A stretch of DNA of 44,730 nt, taken from contig JBKOZS010000232.1 of NCBI GenBank assembly GCA_046726015.1, positions 1 through 44,730 of the forward strand, read 5' to 3'. The notes under the pieces are model-generated. The model saw only the letters and a list, made by a program, of their open reading frames with translations. It was not told the origin of the DNA and made no database searches. This stretch comes from QHWT01 sp046726015 (GTDB lineage: Bacteria > Acidobacteriota > Vicinamibacteria > Vicinamibacterales > 2-12-FULL-66-21). Position 1 is the first letter of the stretch, and every line of letters starts with the position of its first letter. Below are positions 24,966-33,288 of the stretch, one piece after another. The position numbers and the translations under genes were made by a program.

Positions 24966-26412
24966 CGTTGGAACCAAGGGAACCGTGACAGAGATCACGC
25001 CCCAGTCAGAGAACTTCTCCCAGTGGTACCTCGATGTCGTGCTCCGCGCGGAGCTCGCGGACTACACCGAGGTGAAAGGATGCATGGCCATCCGGCCGTA
25101 CGGCTATGCGATCTGGGAGCTGATTCAACAGGCGTTCGATCGCCGGTTCAAGGCGACTGGCCACGTCAACGCGTACTTCCCGCTCTTCATTCCTTCCAGC
25201 CTGCTGCTGAAGGAGAAGGAGCACGTGGAAGGGTTCGCGCCGCAGGTGGCCTGGGTCACGAAGGGAGGCGACGAGGAACTCGCCGAACCGCTCGTAATAC
25301 GTCCCACGTCGGAAGTGATCATCGGGACCCTCTACGCGAAGTGGATCAAGTCGTGGCGAGATCTTCCCGTCCTGATCAACCAGTGGGCGAACGTCGTCCG
25401 ATGGGAAAAGGTGACGCGTCCGTTCCTGCGAACCACTGAGTTTCTCTGGCAGGAGGGACACACCGCTCACGAAACCGCCGAGGAGGCGCAGACGGAGACC
25501 CTGAAGATTCTCGAGCTCTACAAGGAGTGCGCCGAGACCGAGCTCGCCATGCCCGTTGTCGACGGGCAGAAAAGCGAGAGCGAGAAGTTCGCCGGCGCGT
25601 CGCGCACGTACTCCATCGAGGGGTTAATGGGGGACGGCCGCGCGCTGCAGGCCGGCACGTCGCATAACCTGGGACAGAACTTCGCGAAGGCATTCGGCAT
25701 CCAATTCCAGGGCCGCGACCGAACGCTGCAGCATGCGTGGACGACGTCGTGGGGTGTATCGACGCGGCTGATCGGCGGCGTGATCATGACACACGGAGAC
25801 GACAACGGGTTGATCTTGCCGCCCCGCATCGCCCCCTACCAGGTTGTGATCGTGCCGATTCCACGGGGCAACTGGCAGGAAACCGTCCTGCCGAAGGCGC
25901 GCGAGATCCGCGACACGCTGCAGGCGTCTGGCATCCGCGTGATGCTCGACGATCGAGAGGAGTACACGCCCGGCTGGAAGTTCGCGGAGTGGGAAATGCG
26001 CGGCGTGCCGCTCAGGATCGAGATCGGCCCCAAGGACATCGAGAAGTCTGCGGTGATGGTCGCGCGGCGCGACACGCGCGAGAAGGGTTCGATGCCAGCG
26101 GACGGGCTCGCGCAGGCGATTGCCGCGCGGCTCGAGGAGATTCAGCGCGCACTGCTGGAACGCGCGCGCGCGTTTCGCGACGAGCACACGACGCGCGTCA
26201 CCAGTTACGAACAGTTCAAGAGCATCATGGAAGGGCGCCCCGGGTTCGTCATTGCGGGCTGGTGCGGCAGCGAGGAGTGCGAAGCGCAGATCAAGGCCGA
26301 CACGCAGGCGACGCTGCGAAACATCCCGTTCGGCGGCGCGCACACCACCGGCACGTGCGTGAAGTGCGGGAAGCCCTCGCCGGCCGAGGCCTGGTTCGCG
26401 AAAGCGTACTGA
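24955..26412 (+). CDS. proS: Prolyl-tRNA synthetase, archaeal/eukaryal type
   Basis: This 485-residue class II synthetase charges tRNA-Pro. It is the short form without the large insertion (editing) domain of the E. coli type. It starts with ITPQSENFSQWYLDVVLRAELADY and GCMAIRPYGYAIWE, has RPTSEVIIG, motif-2-like RTTEFLWQEGHTAH, LQAGTSHNLGQNFAKAF and motif 3 HGDDNGLILPPRIAP. The anticodon-binding domain and a C-terminal zinc-binding-like domain (WCGSEEC...CVKCGK) follow, ending in the conserved AKAY. ATG 24955 gives a ten-residue extension; GTG 24985, with AAGGGA upstream, would start at TEITPQS and is a serious alternative. It lies 19 bases after nadB and is likely co-transcribed. Confidence 0.96.
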   Translation: MGDNVGTKGTVTEITPQSENFSQWYLDVVLRAELADYTEVKGCMAIRPYGYAIWELIQQAFDRRFKATGHVNAYFPLFIPSSLLLKEKEHVEGFAPQVAWVTKGGDEELAEPLVIRPTSEVIIGTLYAKWIKSWRDLPVLINQWANVVRWEKVTRPFLRTTEFLWQEGHTAHETAEEAQTETLKILELYKECAETELAMPVVDGQKSESEKFAGASRTYSIEGLMGDGRALQAGTSHNLGQNFAKAFGIQFQGRDRTLQHAWTTSWGVSTRLIGGVIMTHGDDNGLILPPRIAPYQVVIVPIPRGNWQETVLPKAREIRDTLQASGIRVMLDDREEYTPGWKFAEWEMRGVPLRIEIGPKDIEKSAVMVARRDTREKGSMPADGLAQAIAARLEEIQRALLERARAFRDEHTTRVTSYEQFKSIMEGRPGFVIAGWCGSEECEAQIKADTQATLRNIPFGGAHTTGTCVKCGKPSPAEAWFAKAY

Positions 26413-26431
26413 CGCGTGTCAAGGCGTATGA

Positions 26432-26518
26432 CTCAGGGCTCAGGGCTCAGGGCGGCTTATGCCGAATGCCGGCTTAAGGCCTGAGTCGACGTGAGCCATG
26501 AGTCGTAAGCCATGAGCC
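26432..26518. repeat. Heptamer repeats in inverted halves before the TMTC-like gene
   Basis: Left half: CTCAGGG three times (26432-26452). Right half: GTGAGCC, ATGAGTC, GTAAGCC, ATGAGCC (26491-26518), the opposite orientation of the same unit. Between them GGCTTAT and GGCTTAA are further variants. The last unit supplies the ATG of the next gene (26512). The spacer 26413-26511 contains nothing else that I can identify. Confidence 0.75.
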
Positions 26519-28257
26519 GTTCTCGACGCTCAGCACACGCGCGACGGAAATCCACCGGCGTTCCTCCGCGCGTGCTGCGGGCGATTCTCGGACTGGCGGC
26601 GGTCGGCCTGGCGCTGGCCGCCTATCTCAACGCCGTCGACAACCCATTCGTCTACGACGACAACGACACGATCCTGTTCAACCGTTCGCTCGTCGACCTC
26701 TCGAACATCCGCTTCATCCTGCTCTACAGCCTGTTCAGGCCGGTCGTGAACGTGTCCTATGCGATCGATCGCGCCTTGTGGGGCTACACGTCGTTTGGAT
26801 TCCACGTCACCAACGTGGTGCTCCATGCGATCGCGGTCGGACTGTTTTTCGGTTGGTGCACGCGCGCGTTCGGGGATGCGCGGCGCATCGCGACTTCGGA
26901 CTCCACGGAATCCGACTGGCCGGCCTTCTTCGCGGCCGCCACGTTTGCGGTGCATCCGATGCTGACCGAAGGCGCCGGCTACGTCTCCGCGCGATCCGAA
27001 GTGCTGTGCGCGATCGGGTTCATGGGATGCCTTATCCTTGCGAGGCGGGCGCTCATGACGGGCAGCCTCGCGTCCGCGGCCGGCGCGATCATCGCTGCGT
27101 TGTTCGCACTGGGCTCGAAGGAAACGGCGGCCGCGATCCCCGTTGTGCTGCTCGCCTACGATGCGTGGGTGCTGTCGCCAGCGGAAGCGAGCCGGGGCGG
27201 CAGCGCGGGCCCGTGGAAGGGACGGCTGTGGCGCCTGTATGTGCCGGCCTTTGCCGTGCTGGCCATCGGCGCGATGATTCGTTTTCGCTCCCTGGTCACG
27301 GCCGGAGCGTTAATCGATCGCGGGCCTGGCGAGAACCTCCTGACCCAGGCCGTCGTGATCTGGCGCTACATCGGTCTGCTGGCCATGCCGGTCGGGCAGA
27401 CAATCATGCACGACGTACGGTTTGTTACGTCGATGTTCGATCCGCGCGGACTGCTGGCCCTGGCAGGTCTCGTGGGAGCTGCCGCGCTGGCGATACGGAT
27501 CCGCGCACGCAACCCGCTGGTCGCGGTGGGAGCCGTGTGGTTTCTGGCGTCGCTCGCTCCCTCCTCCAGCATCATTCCACTCCGCGAAGGGATGGCCGAG
27601 CACCGCGTCTACCTGGCAAGCGCCGGGTTCTTCCTGGCAGTCGTCGCCCTGCTCGCGCGTCCGCTCGCGACGCGCGCCAGCGCGCGGCTCGCGGCCAGCG
27701 TGGTGCTGCTCGTATGCGTGTTCCTCACCGTCCAGCGCAACATCGTCTGGTCGAACGCGATAGCGCTGTGGGAAGAAGCGGCTGCCACCGCGCCCGCCAC
27801 GTGGGAGCCGCATTACGCGTACGCTGACGCGCTGAGGGAAGCGGGCCAATGCGACCGGGCGATTCCCGAATATGAGATCGTGTTGAACCTGCGTCCGCGT
27901 CATCGTGATGCCGTAACGAACCTGGGAATCTGCCTCGCACAGAGCGGTGACGCGGAGGGAGCGGAACACGCGTTCAGGACCGCGATTGACATCGATCCGT
28001 CCTGGCCGCGCGGCTACACGAATCTCGCGGCGCTCGCGATCACCCGTGGCGAACACCAAAAAGCTCGAGACCTCTATCGCGAAGCGATCGTTCGCGATCC
28101 CAGGAACGTGCTCGCACGGATGCAGCTCGCAAAGCTGTACGAATCCGTCTTTCATGAGTACGATCTCGCCCATCGCATGTGCGGGGAGGTGCTTGGCATC
28201 GACCCGACGACCATCGGAGCCGCGGAATGCGTCGAGCGTACCCGCGGGCGCCGCTGA
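26512..28257 (+). CDS. TMTC-like GT-C membrane protein with C-terminal TPRs
   Basis: This 581-residue protein begins with a basic tail and a membrane helix followed by NAVDNPFVYDDNDTILFN, whose DD pair (49-50) in the first outer loop is the usual catalytic spot of GT-C enzymes and is typical of TMTC-like proteins. About ten further helices follow (to ~residue 410). The C-terminal ~170 residues are TPRs (YAYADALREAGQCDRAIPEYEIVLNLRP, NLGICLAQSGDAEGAEHAF, NLAALAITRGEHQKARDLY). In animals TMTCs O-mannosylate cadherins; in bacteria the substrate is unknown. The start ATG 26512 sits in a heptamer repeat with no clear Shine-Dalgarno. It heads the polysaccharide cluster. Confidence 0.83.
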   Translation: MSRSRRSAHARRKSTGVPPRVLRAILGLAAVGLALAAYLNAVDNPFVYDDNDTILFNRSLVDLSNIRFILLYSLFRPVVNVSYAIDRALWGYTSFGFHVTNVVLHAIAVGLFFGWCTRAFGDARRIATSDSTESDWPAFFAAATFAVHPMLTEGAGYVSARSEVLCAIGFMGCLILARRALMTGSLASAAGAIIAALFALGSKETAAAIPVVLLAYDAWVLSPAEASRGGSAGPWKGRLWRLYVPAFAVLAIGAMIRFRSLVTAGALIDRGPGENLLTQAVVIWRYIGLLAMPVGQTIMHDVRFVTSMFDPRGLLALAGLVGAAALAIRIRARNPLVAVGAVWFLASLAPSSSIIPLREGMAEHRVYLASAGFFLAVVALLARPLATRASARLAASVVLLVCVFLTVQRNIVWSNAIALWEEAAATAPATWEPHYAYADALREAGQCDRAIPEYEIVLNLRPRHRDAVTNLGICLAQSGDAEGAEHAFRTAIDIDPSWPRGYTNLAALAITRGEHQKARDLYREAIVRDPRNVLARMQLAKLYESVFHEYDLAHRMCGEVLGIDPTTIGAAECVERTRGRR

Positions 28258-28278
28258 TCGAGCATCCGGGAACGAGTC

Positions 28279-29706
28279 ATGACGCGCCTGCGGGTACTGC
28301 ACGCCATCCATGACTTCCTGCCGCGCCATCGCGCAGGCTCGGAGATCTACGCCTTCGACCTCGCGTCGGCGCTGGCAGCCCGTCATGACGTCTGGGTCCT
28401 TGCCGCGGACTACGATCCGGCGGCGAACCACGGGGCGCTCCGCTGGCGAACGGAAGGTACGCTTCCGGTCATCGAAGTGGTGAACAACTGGGAGTTCCGC
28501 AGCTTCGACGAAACGTACACCTCGACGCGGCTCAACGAGCGCATCACGCATGTTCTCGACGCCGTTCATCCTGATATCGTCCACGTTCACAATCTGCTCA
28601 ATCTGTCGCTGGACCTACCGCGGCTCGCCAGGGCACGCGGCATTCCAACCGTTGCGACGCTCCACGACTACACGATGGTCTGCGTCTCGGGCGGGCAGCG
28701 GCTCCATCGCGCCGAGCATCACGTGTGCGAGACGATCGACGCGGAGCGCTGCGCGCGCTGCTTCGGCGAGTCCCCGTTTGGGCCGCAACTGGCGGCCGGT
28801 CGCATTGCTGCCGTGACGCGCGGCAGCCCGCTGCTGAAACTGGCGTCAGCTGTGCGGCAGCGGCTGCCAGTGCTCACCACGACATTCGCAAACCGCGCTT
28901 CGCGCGGGCTCATCGACGCGGCCGATGTGCGGCGCCGCCTCGCCTACGTGCGGCACGTGTTCGACACGATCGATCTGTTCGTCGCGCCATCGGCCTCGCT
29001 CGCCCGCGAGTACATGCGTCTCGGCGTTCCGCCGAAGCGGATCACCGTTTCGGAGAATGGCTGTGGCGCCCGGATCGAGCGCATCCCGCGCGAGTGTCAT
29101 CGTCCGTTGAGGATTGGATTCGTGGGCTCGCTTGTCTGGCACAAGGGGGTTCACGTGCTGCTGGAAGCCGCGCGGAGACTCCGCGGGTCCTTCGAGATCA
29201 CCATTCACGGCGACCCGAACGTTTCGCCCGATTACACTCGTGAGCTCGAACGCCTTGCTTCAGGGATGCCGGTCATCTTCGCGGGTGCGTTCGATCGCGT
29301 CGACGCGTCGTGCATTTACGGTGCGCTCGATGTGCTGGTCGTGCCATCGCTCTGGCCCGAGAACGCGCCGATCGTGCTGCAGGAGGCATTCCTGCACGGC
29401 ATCCCCGTCGTCGCCGCCGCGGTCGGCGGGATACCCGAGACCGTGCGCGATGGCGTGAACGGCCGGTTGTTCGACCCGCGGTCGCCGGATGCGCTGCGCG
29501 GAATTCTCCAATCGCTGCTCGACGATCCCGTCGAACGCGCCCGCCTGGCGTCCGCCGTCACGCCCGTGAAGTCGATTGCGGCCGACGCAGTGGAGTGGGA
29601 GGCGCGCTACGCGGCCGTGCTCGCCGCCGCGCCGGGGTCAGACCCCAGCCGCGACCCAGACCGGGGTCAGACCCCAGCCGCGCCTCCGCGGGGTGAACCG
29701 CGGTGA
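28279..29706 (+). CDS. GT4-family glycosyltransferase
   Basis: This 475-residue GT-B enzyme has an N-terminal acceptor domain (RVLHAIHDFLPRHRAGSEIYAFDLASAL, PDIVHVHNLLNLSL, TLHDYTMVC) and a C-terminal donor domain (RIGFVGSLVWHKGVHVLLEA, PSLWPENAPIVLQEAFLHG with the EX7E pair E361 and E369). A cysteine-rich insert after the HDY motif (HVCETIDAERCARCFGE) is common in this subgroup. The last ~20 residues, after LAAAPG, come from a palindromic repeat (29634-29675) and are probably not functional. The sugar cannot be told. It starts 21 bases after the TMTC-like gene with a GGGA upstream, and overlaps the next gene by GTGA. Confidence 0.9.
   Translation: MTRLRVLHAIHDFLPRHRAGSEIYAFDLASALAARHDVWVLAADYDPAANHGALRWRTEGTLPVIEVVNNWEFRSFDETYTSTRLNERITHVLDAVHPDIVHVHNLLNLSLDLPRLARARGIPTVATLHDYTMVCVSGGQRLHRAEHHVCETIDAERCARCFGESPFGPQLAAGRIAAVTRGSPLLKLASAVRQRLPVLTTTFANRASRGLIDAADVRRRLAYVRHVFDTIDLFVAPSASLAREYMRLGVPPKRITVSENGCGARIERIPRECHRPLRIGFVGSLVWHKGVHVLLEAARRLRGSFEITIHGDPNVSPDYTRELERLASGMPVIFAGAFDRVDASCIYGALDVLVVPSLWPENAPIVLQEAFLHGIPVVAAAVGGIPETVRDGVNGRLFDPRSPDALRGILQSLLDDPVERARLASAVTPVKSIAADAVEWEARYAAVLAAAPGSDPSRDPDRGQTPAAPPRGEPR
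29634..29675. repeat. REP-like palindrome pair at the 3' end of a glycosyltransferase gene
   Basis: GGGGTCAGACCCC occurs at 29634-29646 and again at 29663-29675, a 29-base period with AGCCGCGACCCAGACC between. Each copy is a hairpin (GGGGT-CAG-ACCCC). They are translated as the C-terminal tail of the GT4 protein. The core differs from the nadB element only by a swapped stem pair. Confidence 0.8.
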
Positions 29707-30641
29707 CCGGTCGGCCCACCGCGTCGATCGTGACGGTCACGCGAAACGGCATGCGCACGCTGCCGCGCTGGATCTCCGCGATCGAAGCGCAGGTGTCGTC
29801 CGCGGCACGCGAGGTGATTGCCCTTGACTCAGGCTCGACGGATGGCACACGCGAGTTCCTGGAGTCACGTGGCGTGCGAGTCCTCAGCGTCGACCCGAGC
29901 ACGTTCAATCACGGCGGAACGCGCAATCACGCGATCGCCGCGGCCAGCGGTGATCTGATTGTTCTCATCGTCCAGGACGCCGTGCCGATTGGCGCCGGGT
30001 GGCTCGAGACACTTATCGCGCCGTTTGCATCGGACCCATCACTCGCGGGGACGTTTGCGCGGCAGGTGCCAGCAACCGACGCCAGCCCCTTGACGCGCTG
30101 GAGTCTCGAACGTTGGCTGGCGTGCAGTACCGAGCCACGCCTGGTGGGTCCGTTGTCGAGAGACGAATTTGACGCGCTCCCGCCTGGCGAGCGTTACGAC
30201 CGCTGCATCTTCGACAACGTCTGCTCCTGCGTCCGGCGGTCGGCGTGGGAACGTCACCCGTTCCGCGCTGTCCCCCTCGCGGAGGACCTCGAATGGGCGC
30301 GCGACGTGCTGCTCGGCGGATGGCGCATCGCTTACATTCCCGATGCTGCCGTGGAGCACTCGCACGATCGCGATCCGTGGTACGAGTTACGGCGTACGTA
30401 TCTCGTGCACCGGCGACTGCAAGAGTTGTTCGAACTGTCGACGGTGCCCACCTCGCACGCACTGCTCGGGGCGATCGCGCGCGCGGTGCCGGCGCACTTA
30501 CGCGTGACGCGGGATGCTCGTCAGCCAGCAGTTGCATGGGCCCGGGCCGCGGCGCTTGGCATCGTGTGGCCGGCGGGCCAATATTTCGGCGCACGTGCGG
30601 CACGGCTCGGGCGGCCGGCGCCGCGATTCAGGAACGTGTGA
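29703..30641 (+). CDS. GT2-family glycosyltransferase (rhamnosyltransferase-like)
   Basis: This 312-residue GT-A enzyme begins ASIVTVTRNGMRTLPRWISAI, with the nucleotide-binding DSGSTDGTREFL loop, then FNHGGTRNHAIAAASGDLIVLIVQDAVP, where QDA takes the DxD position, and AEDLEWARDVLLGGWRIAYIPDA as the acceptor/catalytic region. FNHGGTRNH is typical of rhamnosyltransferase-like GT2 proteins; a rhamnosyl donor is a guess from that. GTG 29703 starts in a GTGA overlap with the preceding glycosyltransferase, and the end overlaps the next one. It is the second enzyme of a three-gene glycosyltransferase run. Confidence 0.88.
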   Translation: MTGRPTASIVTVTRNGMRTLPRWISAIEAQVSSAAREVIALDSGSTDGTREFLESRGVRVLSVDPSTFNHGGTRNHAIAAASGDLIVLIVQDAVPIGAGWLETLIAPFASDPSLAGTFARQVPATDASPLTRWSLERWLACSTEPRLVGPLSRDEFDALPPGERYDRCIFDNVCSCVRRSAWERHPFRAVPLAEDLEWARDVLLGGWRIAYIPDAAVEHSHDRDPWYELRRTYLVHRRLQELFELSTVPTSHALLGAIARAVPAHLRVTRDARQPAVAWARAAALGIVWPAGQYFGARAARLGRPAPRFRNV

Positions 30642-32929
30642 TGCGCGTCCTGCAGATCGTCCACGGCCTGCCGCCGGCATCCGCGGGCGGCACTGAAACC
30701 TACGTGATGGATTTGGCGCACGCCCTGGCGCGGCAACCAGATCTACACGTGACGGTGCTCGCGCGCGAATCGGACCCACAACGGCCCGAACTGAATATCC
30801 GGCAGGAGCGTCGCGGGTCGGTCCACATCGAGTTCGTCAACAACACGTTCGCCACATGCACGACGTTCGAGGAGACATATCGTCACCCTGCCCTCGCGTC
30901 GGCCGTTGCCCCGCTCCTCGATAGCCTTGACCCCGACATCGTTCATATCCAGCACCTGACGTGCCTGTCGACCGAGCTCATGACGAGCGTGAGGTCGCGA
31001 GGGATTCCGATCGTCATGACGCTGAACGACTACTGGCCGATCTGTCATCGCGGGCAGTTGATCGATCTTCACGGCGCGCGCTGTGAGGGACCCGGCGATG
31101 AGGGGTGCGCGACCTGCATCCCGCCGGGGGTCATTGCGCCCGCCGGCGTGTGGCGCGCCGCGCGACGCGTGCGCGAGCTGCCGGTGCCCATTATCAGGAG
31201 CATCCCGGCGGCGATCGAGACGCTCGTCGCAACGGCGAGTCCCGCAAGCACGCGCGACCTTTCACGCGCGCGCGCGGACCACATGCGCGCGATACTTGGC
31301 GAAGCTGACCTCCTGCTCACGCCATCGCACACATTGCGCGAACGGTACATTCGATTCGGGATCCCGCCCCAGCGCCTCGAGTGGTGCGACCAGGGCATCG
31401 ATACGAGCGCGGTCCCTGTCACGCTCGAGCGGTCGCGGCGGCCAGGTCCGCTGAGGATCGCGTTCGCGGGCAGCCTGATTTTCTCGAAAGCGCCGCACCT
31501 GTTGCTCGACGCCATCGACCAATTGCCGCCCGGCGCCGTCGTCGTTGATTTTCTCGGAAGCGTCGCGCCGTACCACGGCGACACTCGCTACGCCGCATCA
31601 TTGCAGCGACGGCTGGGTCACCCCGCGATTCGTCGAACCGGTCCGATTCCACACGAGCGGGTACCGGCGGCTCTCGCCGAGACCGACGTGCTTGTCGTGC
31701 CCTCGGTCTGGATTGAAAACGCACCGTTCATCATTCGTGAAGCGTTCGCGCGCGGCCTGCCGGTCATTGCATCGCGGCTTGGCGGGATGGCGGACATGGT
31801 GCGCGACGAAGTGGACGGCTTGCTGTTCGACGCCGGTGACGCTCGGTCGCTGGCCGCTGCGCTGAAGCGATTGATCGACGACCCATCGCTGCGCGCACGT
31901 CTGCGGGGAGGCATCCGGCCGGTCTGCACTATCGACGAGGATGCCGCGCACCTTCACGCGCGCTACGTCGCGCTCGACAGCGTGCCCCGCGAACGGCGCC
32001 AATCGCACGCGGCAGCCGTGCCGCCGCAATCCAGTCGGCCCATCTCGGTCGTGATCCTGGACTACCGCACGCCTGGCGAGACATTTCTGGCGGCGCGCTC
32101 GGTGGAAACATCGATCGACGCGCACGCAGATATCGTGATTGTCGAGAACGCCGCCGACCCGGAGGTCGCGGGACAACTTCGATCCGTGCTGCCGCGCGCC
32201 GACGTGATTGAATCAGGCTCGAATCTCGGATACCCCGGTGGTTGCAACGTCGGCATCCGGCATGCGCTCGAGCGCGGCGCCGACGCGGTGCTGTTGCTGA
32301 ACAGCGATTCGGTGCTGCATCCCGCCGCTCTGAGGGAGTTATCAGGCGTGCTGTGGAGCGACGAGCGCATCGGGATTGCCGCGGCGGTGTCGGTGTCCCG
32401 CGAAGAACCGCAAATCATTGCCAGCGCAGGCATGCGCTACGACCCCCGGACCGGTCGCATGCGTCATCTCGCGGCGGGTCGACGGTTCGCGTCCCTTGGC
32501 ACTGAACCCGTGCGCCGCGTCGATGGCGCAAGCGGATGTGCGCTCCTTGTCAAACGCGCCGTGTTCGAGCGCATCGGTCTCCTCGACGAGGCCTACTTCT
32601 TCTCGTTCGAAGACCTGGAGTTCTGCCTGCGTGCGCGCGCGGCGGGGTTCGATACCGTATCGGTGTCGAACGCCATCGTGTATCACGAAGGCGGACGCTC
32701 GATAGGCGCGCGGTCGCCGCGACGCGTCTACTACGGCGTCCGCAACCACCTGCGTCTCGCGCAGCAAGTCGCGCCGTTCGGGCCAGTTGCCCGCCTGGCG
32801 CGCAGCGCCGTCATCGTGGGTCTCAGCGCCACGTACGTGGCGCTGTCACCGGAGGTGCCAATCGGCACGGGCCTGCTCGCCATGCTCCGCGGCACGTTCG
32901 ACCACGCTCGCGGCCGCTACGGCGCCTGA
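30641..32929 (+). CDS. Bifunctional glycosyltransferase, GT4 + GT2
   Basis: This 762-residue protein joins two glycosyltransferases. Residues 1 to ~450 are a GT4 GT-B unit (RVLQIVHGLPPASAGGTETYV, TLNDYWPICHRGQ, IAFAGSLIFSKAPHLLLDA, PSVWIENAPFIIREAF with E359 and E367). Residues ~466-762 are a GT2 GT-A unit (ISVVILDYRTP, SNLGYPGGCNVGIRHAL, LLLNSDSVLHP with the DxD-like NSDS, GASGCALLVKRAVF, FFSFEDLEFCLRA). The two may add consecutive sugars. ATG 30641 shares one base with the previous stop; GTG 30638 is equally possible. A much longer frame from 30245 is ruled out because it runs through the previous gene. The 3' end overlaps the convergent DUF2304 gene by 13 bases. Confidence 0.9.
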   Translation: MRVLQIVHGLPPASAGGTETYVMDLAHALARQPDLHVTVLARESDPQRPELNIRQERRGSVHIEFVNNTFATCTTFEETYRHPALASAVAPLLDSLDPDIVHIQHLTCLSTELMTSVRSRGIPIVMTLNDYWPICHRGQLIDLHGARCEGPGDEGCATCIPPGVIAPAGVWRAARRVRELPVPIIRSIPAAIETLVATASPASTRDLSRARADHMRAILGEADLLLTPSHTLRERYIRFGIPPQRLEWCDQGIDTSAVPVTLERSRRPGPLRIAFAGSLIFSKAPHLLLDAIDQLPPGAVVVDFLGSVAPYHGDTRYAASLQRRLGHPAIRRTGPIPHERVPAALAETDVLVVPSVWIENAPFIIREAFARGLPVIASRLGGMADMVRDEVDGLLFDAGDARSLAAALKRLIDDPSLRARLRGGIRPVCTIDEDAAHLHARYVALDSVPRERRQSHAAAVPPQSSRPISVVILDYRTPGETFLAARSVETSIDAHADIVIVENAADPEVAGQLRSVLPRADVIESGSNLGYPGGCNVGIRHALERGADAVLLLNSDSVLHPAALRELSGVLWSDERIGIAAAVSVSREEPQIIASAGMRYDPRTGRMRHLAAGRRFASLGTEPVRRVDGASGCALLVKRAVFERIGLLDEAYFFSFEDLEFCLRARAAGFDTVSVSNAIVYHEGGRSIGARSPRRVYYGVRNHLRLAQQVAPFGPVARLARSAVIVGLSATYVALSPEVPIGTGLLAMLRGTFDHARGRYGA

Positions 32930-33288
32930 TCCTTGCGGGTATCGTTCGCGGCCCGCCGGACCTCCGCGTCAAGCAGCGCCACTTCCTCGGCCAGCCGCTC
33001 GATCTGCTGCCGTTGACGTGAAATCACGACGGAGAAATACAGGGACACCACAAACATGGCGAGGATAAAGGCCAGCAGCAGCAACGCCGGCGGATAGTAG
33101 ATGCCAAGCCACTTCGCCGCCAGGTCGAGGCTGTTGCGCCAGATCGCGAGTACGAGCAGCACCAGCGATCCGATGATCCACGCGAACGCATACTCCTCGC
33201 GCAACCGGCCGTCACGGACCAGCGCGACGACCGCTACGAGCAGCCCGGCGCTCACGGCGATTGCCACGATTTGCACGAGGTCGTTCAT
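32917..33288 (-). CDS. DUF2304 membrane protein
   Basis: This 123-residue protein has three hydrophobic helices (about 4-24, 37-52 and 66-90) and a charged C-terminal helix (RQRQQIERLAEEVALLDAEV). RLREEYAFAWIIGSLVLLVLA with a downstream LGIYYPPALLLLA is the DUF2304 hallmark. Members are usually coded beside polyprenyl-phosphate glycosyltransferases, as here: its ATG at 33288 overlaps the stop of the GT2-GT2 gene (ATGA). It may be a membrane partner or flippase-like helper for the lipid-linked sugar; that is inference. It is the last gene of a three-gene minus-strand operon. Confidence 0.85.
   Translation of the reverse strand: MNDLVQIVAIAVSAGLLVAVVALVRDGRLREEYAFAWIIGSLVLLVLAIWRNSLDLAAKWLGIYYPPALLLLAFILAMFVVSLYFSVVISRQRQQIERLAEEVALLDAEVRRAANDTRKDQAP

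Noticed and set aside
23178..24998. 606-codon minus-strand frame opposite nadB
   Set aside because: Arg-rich shadow of a clearly recognised gene.
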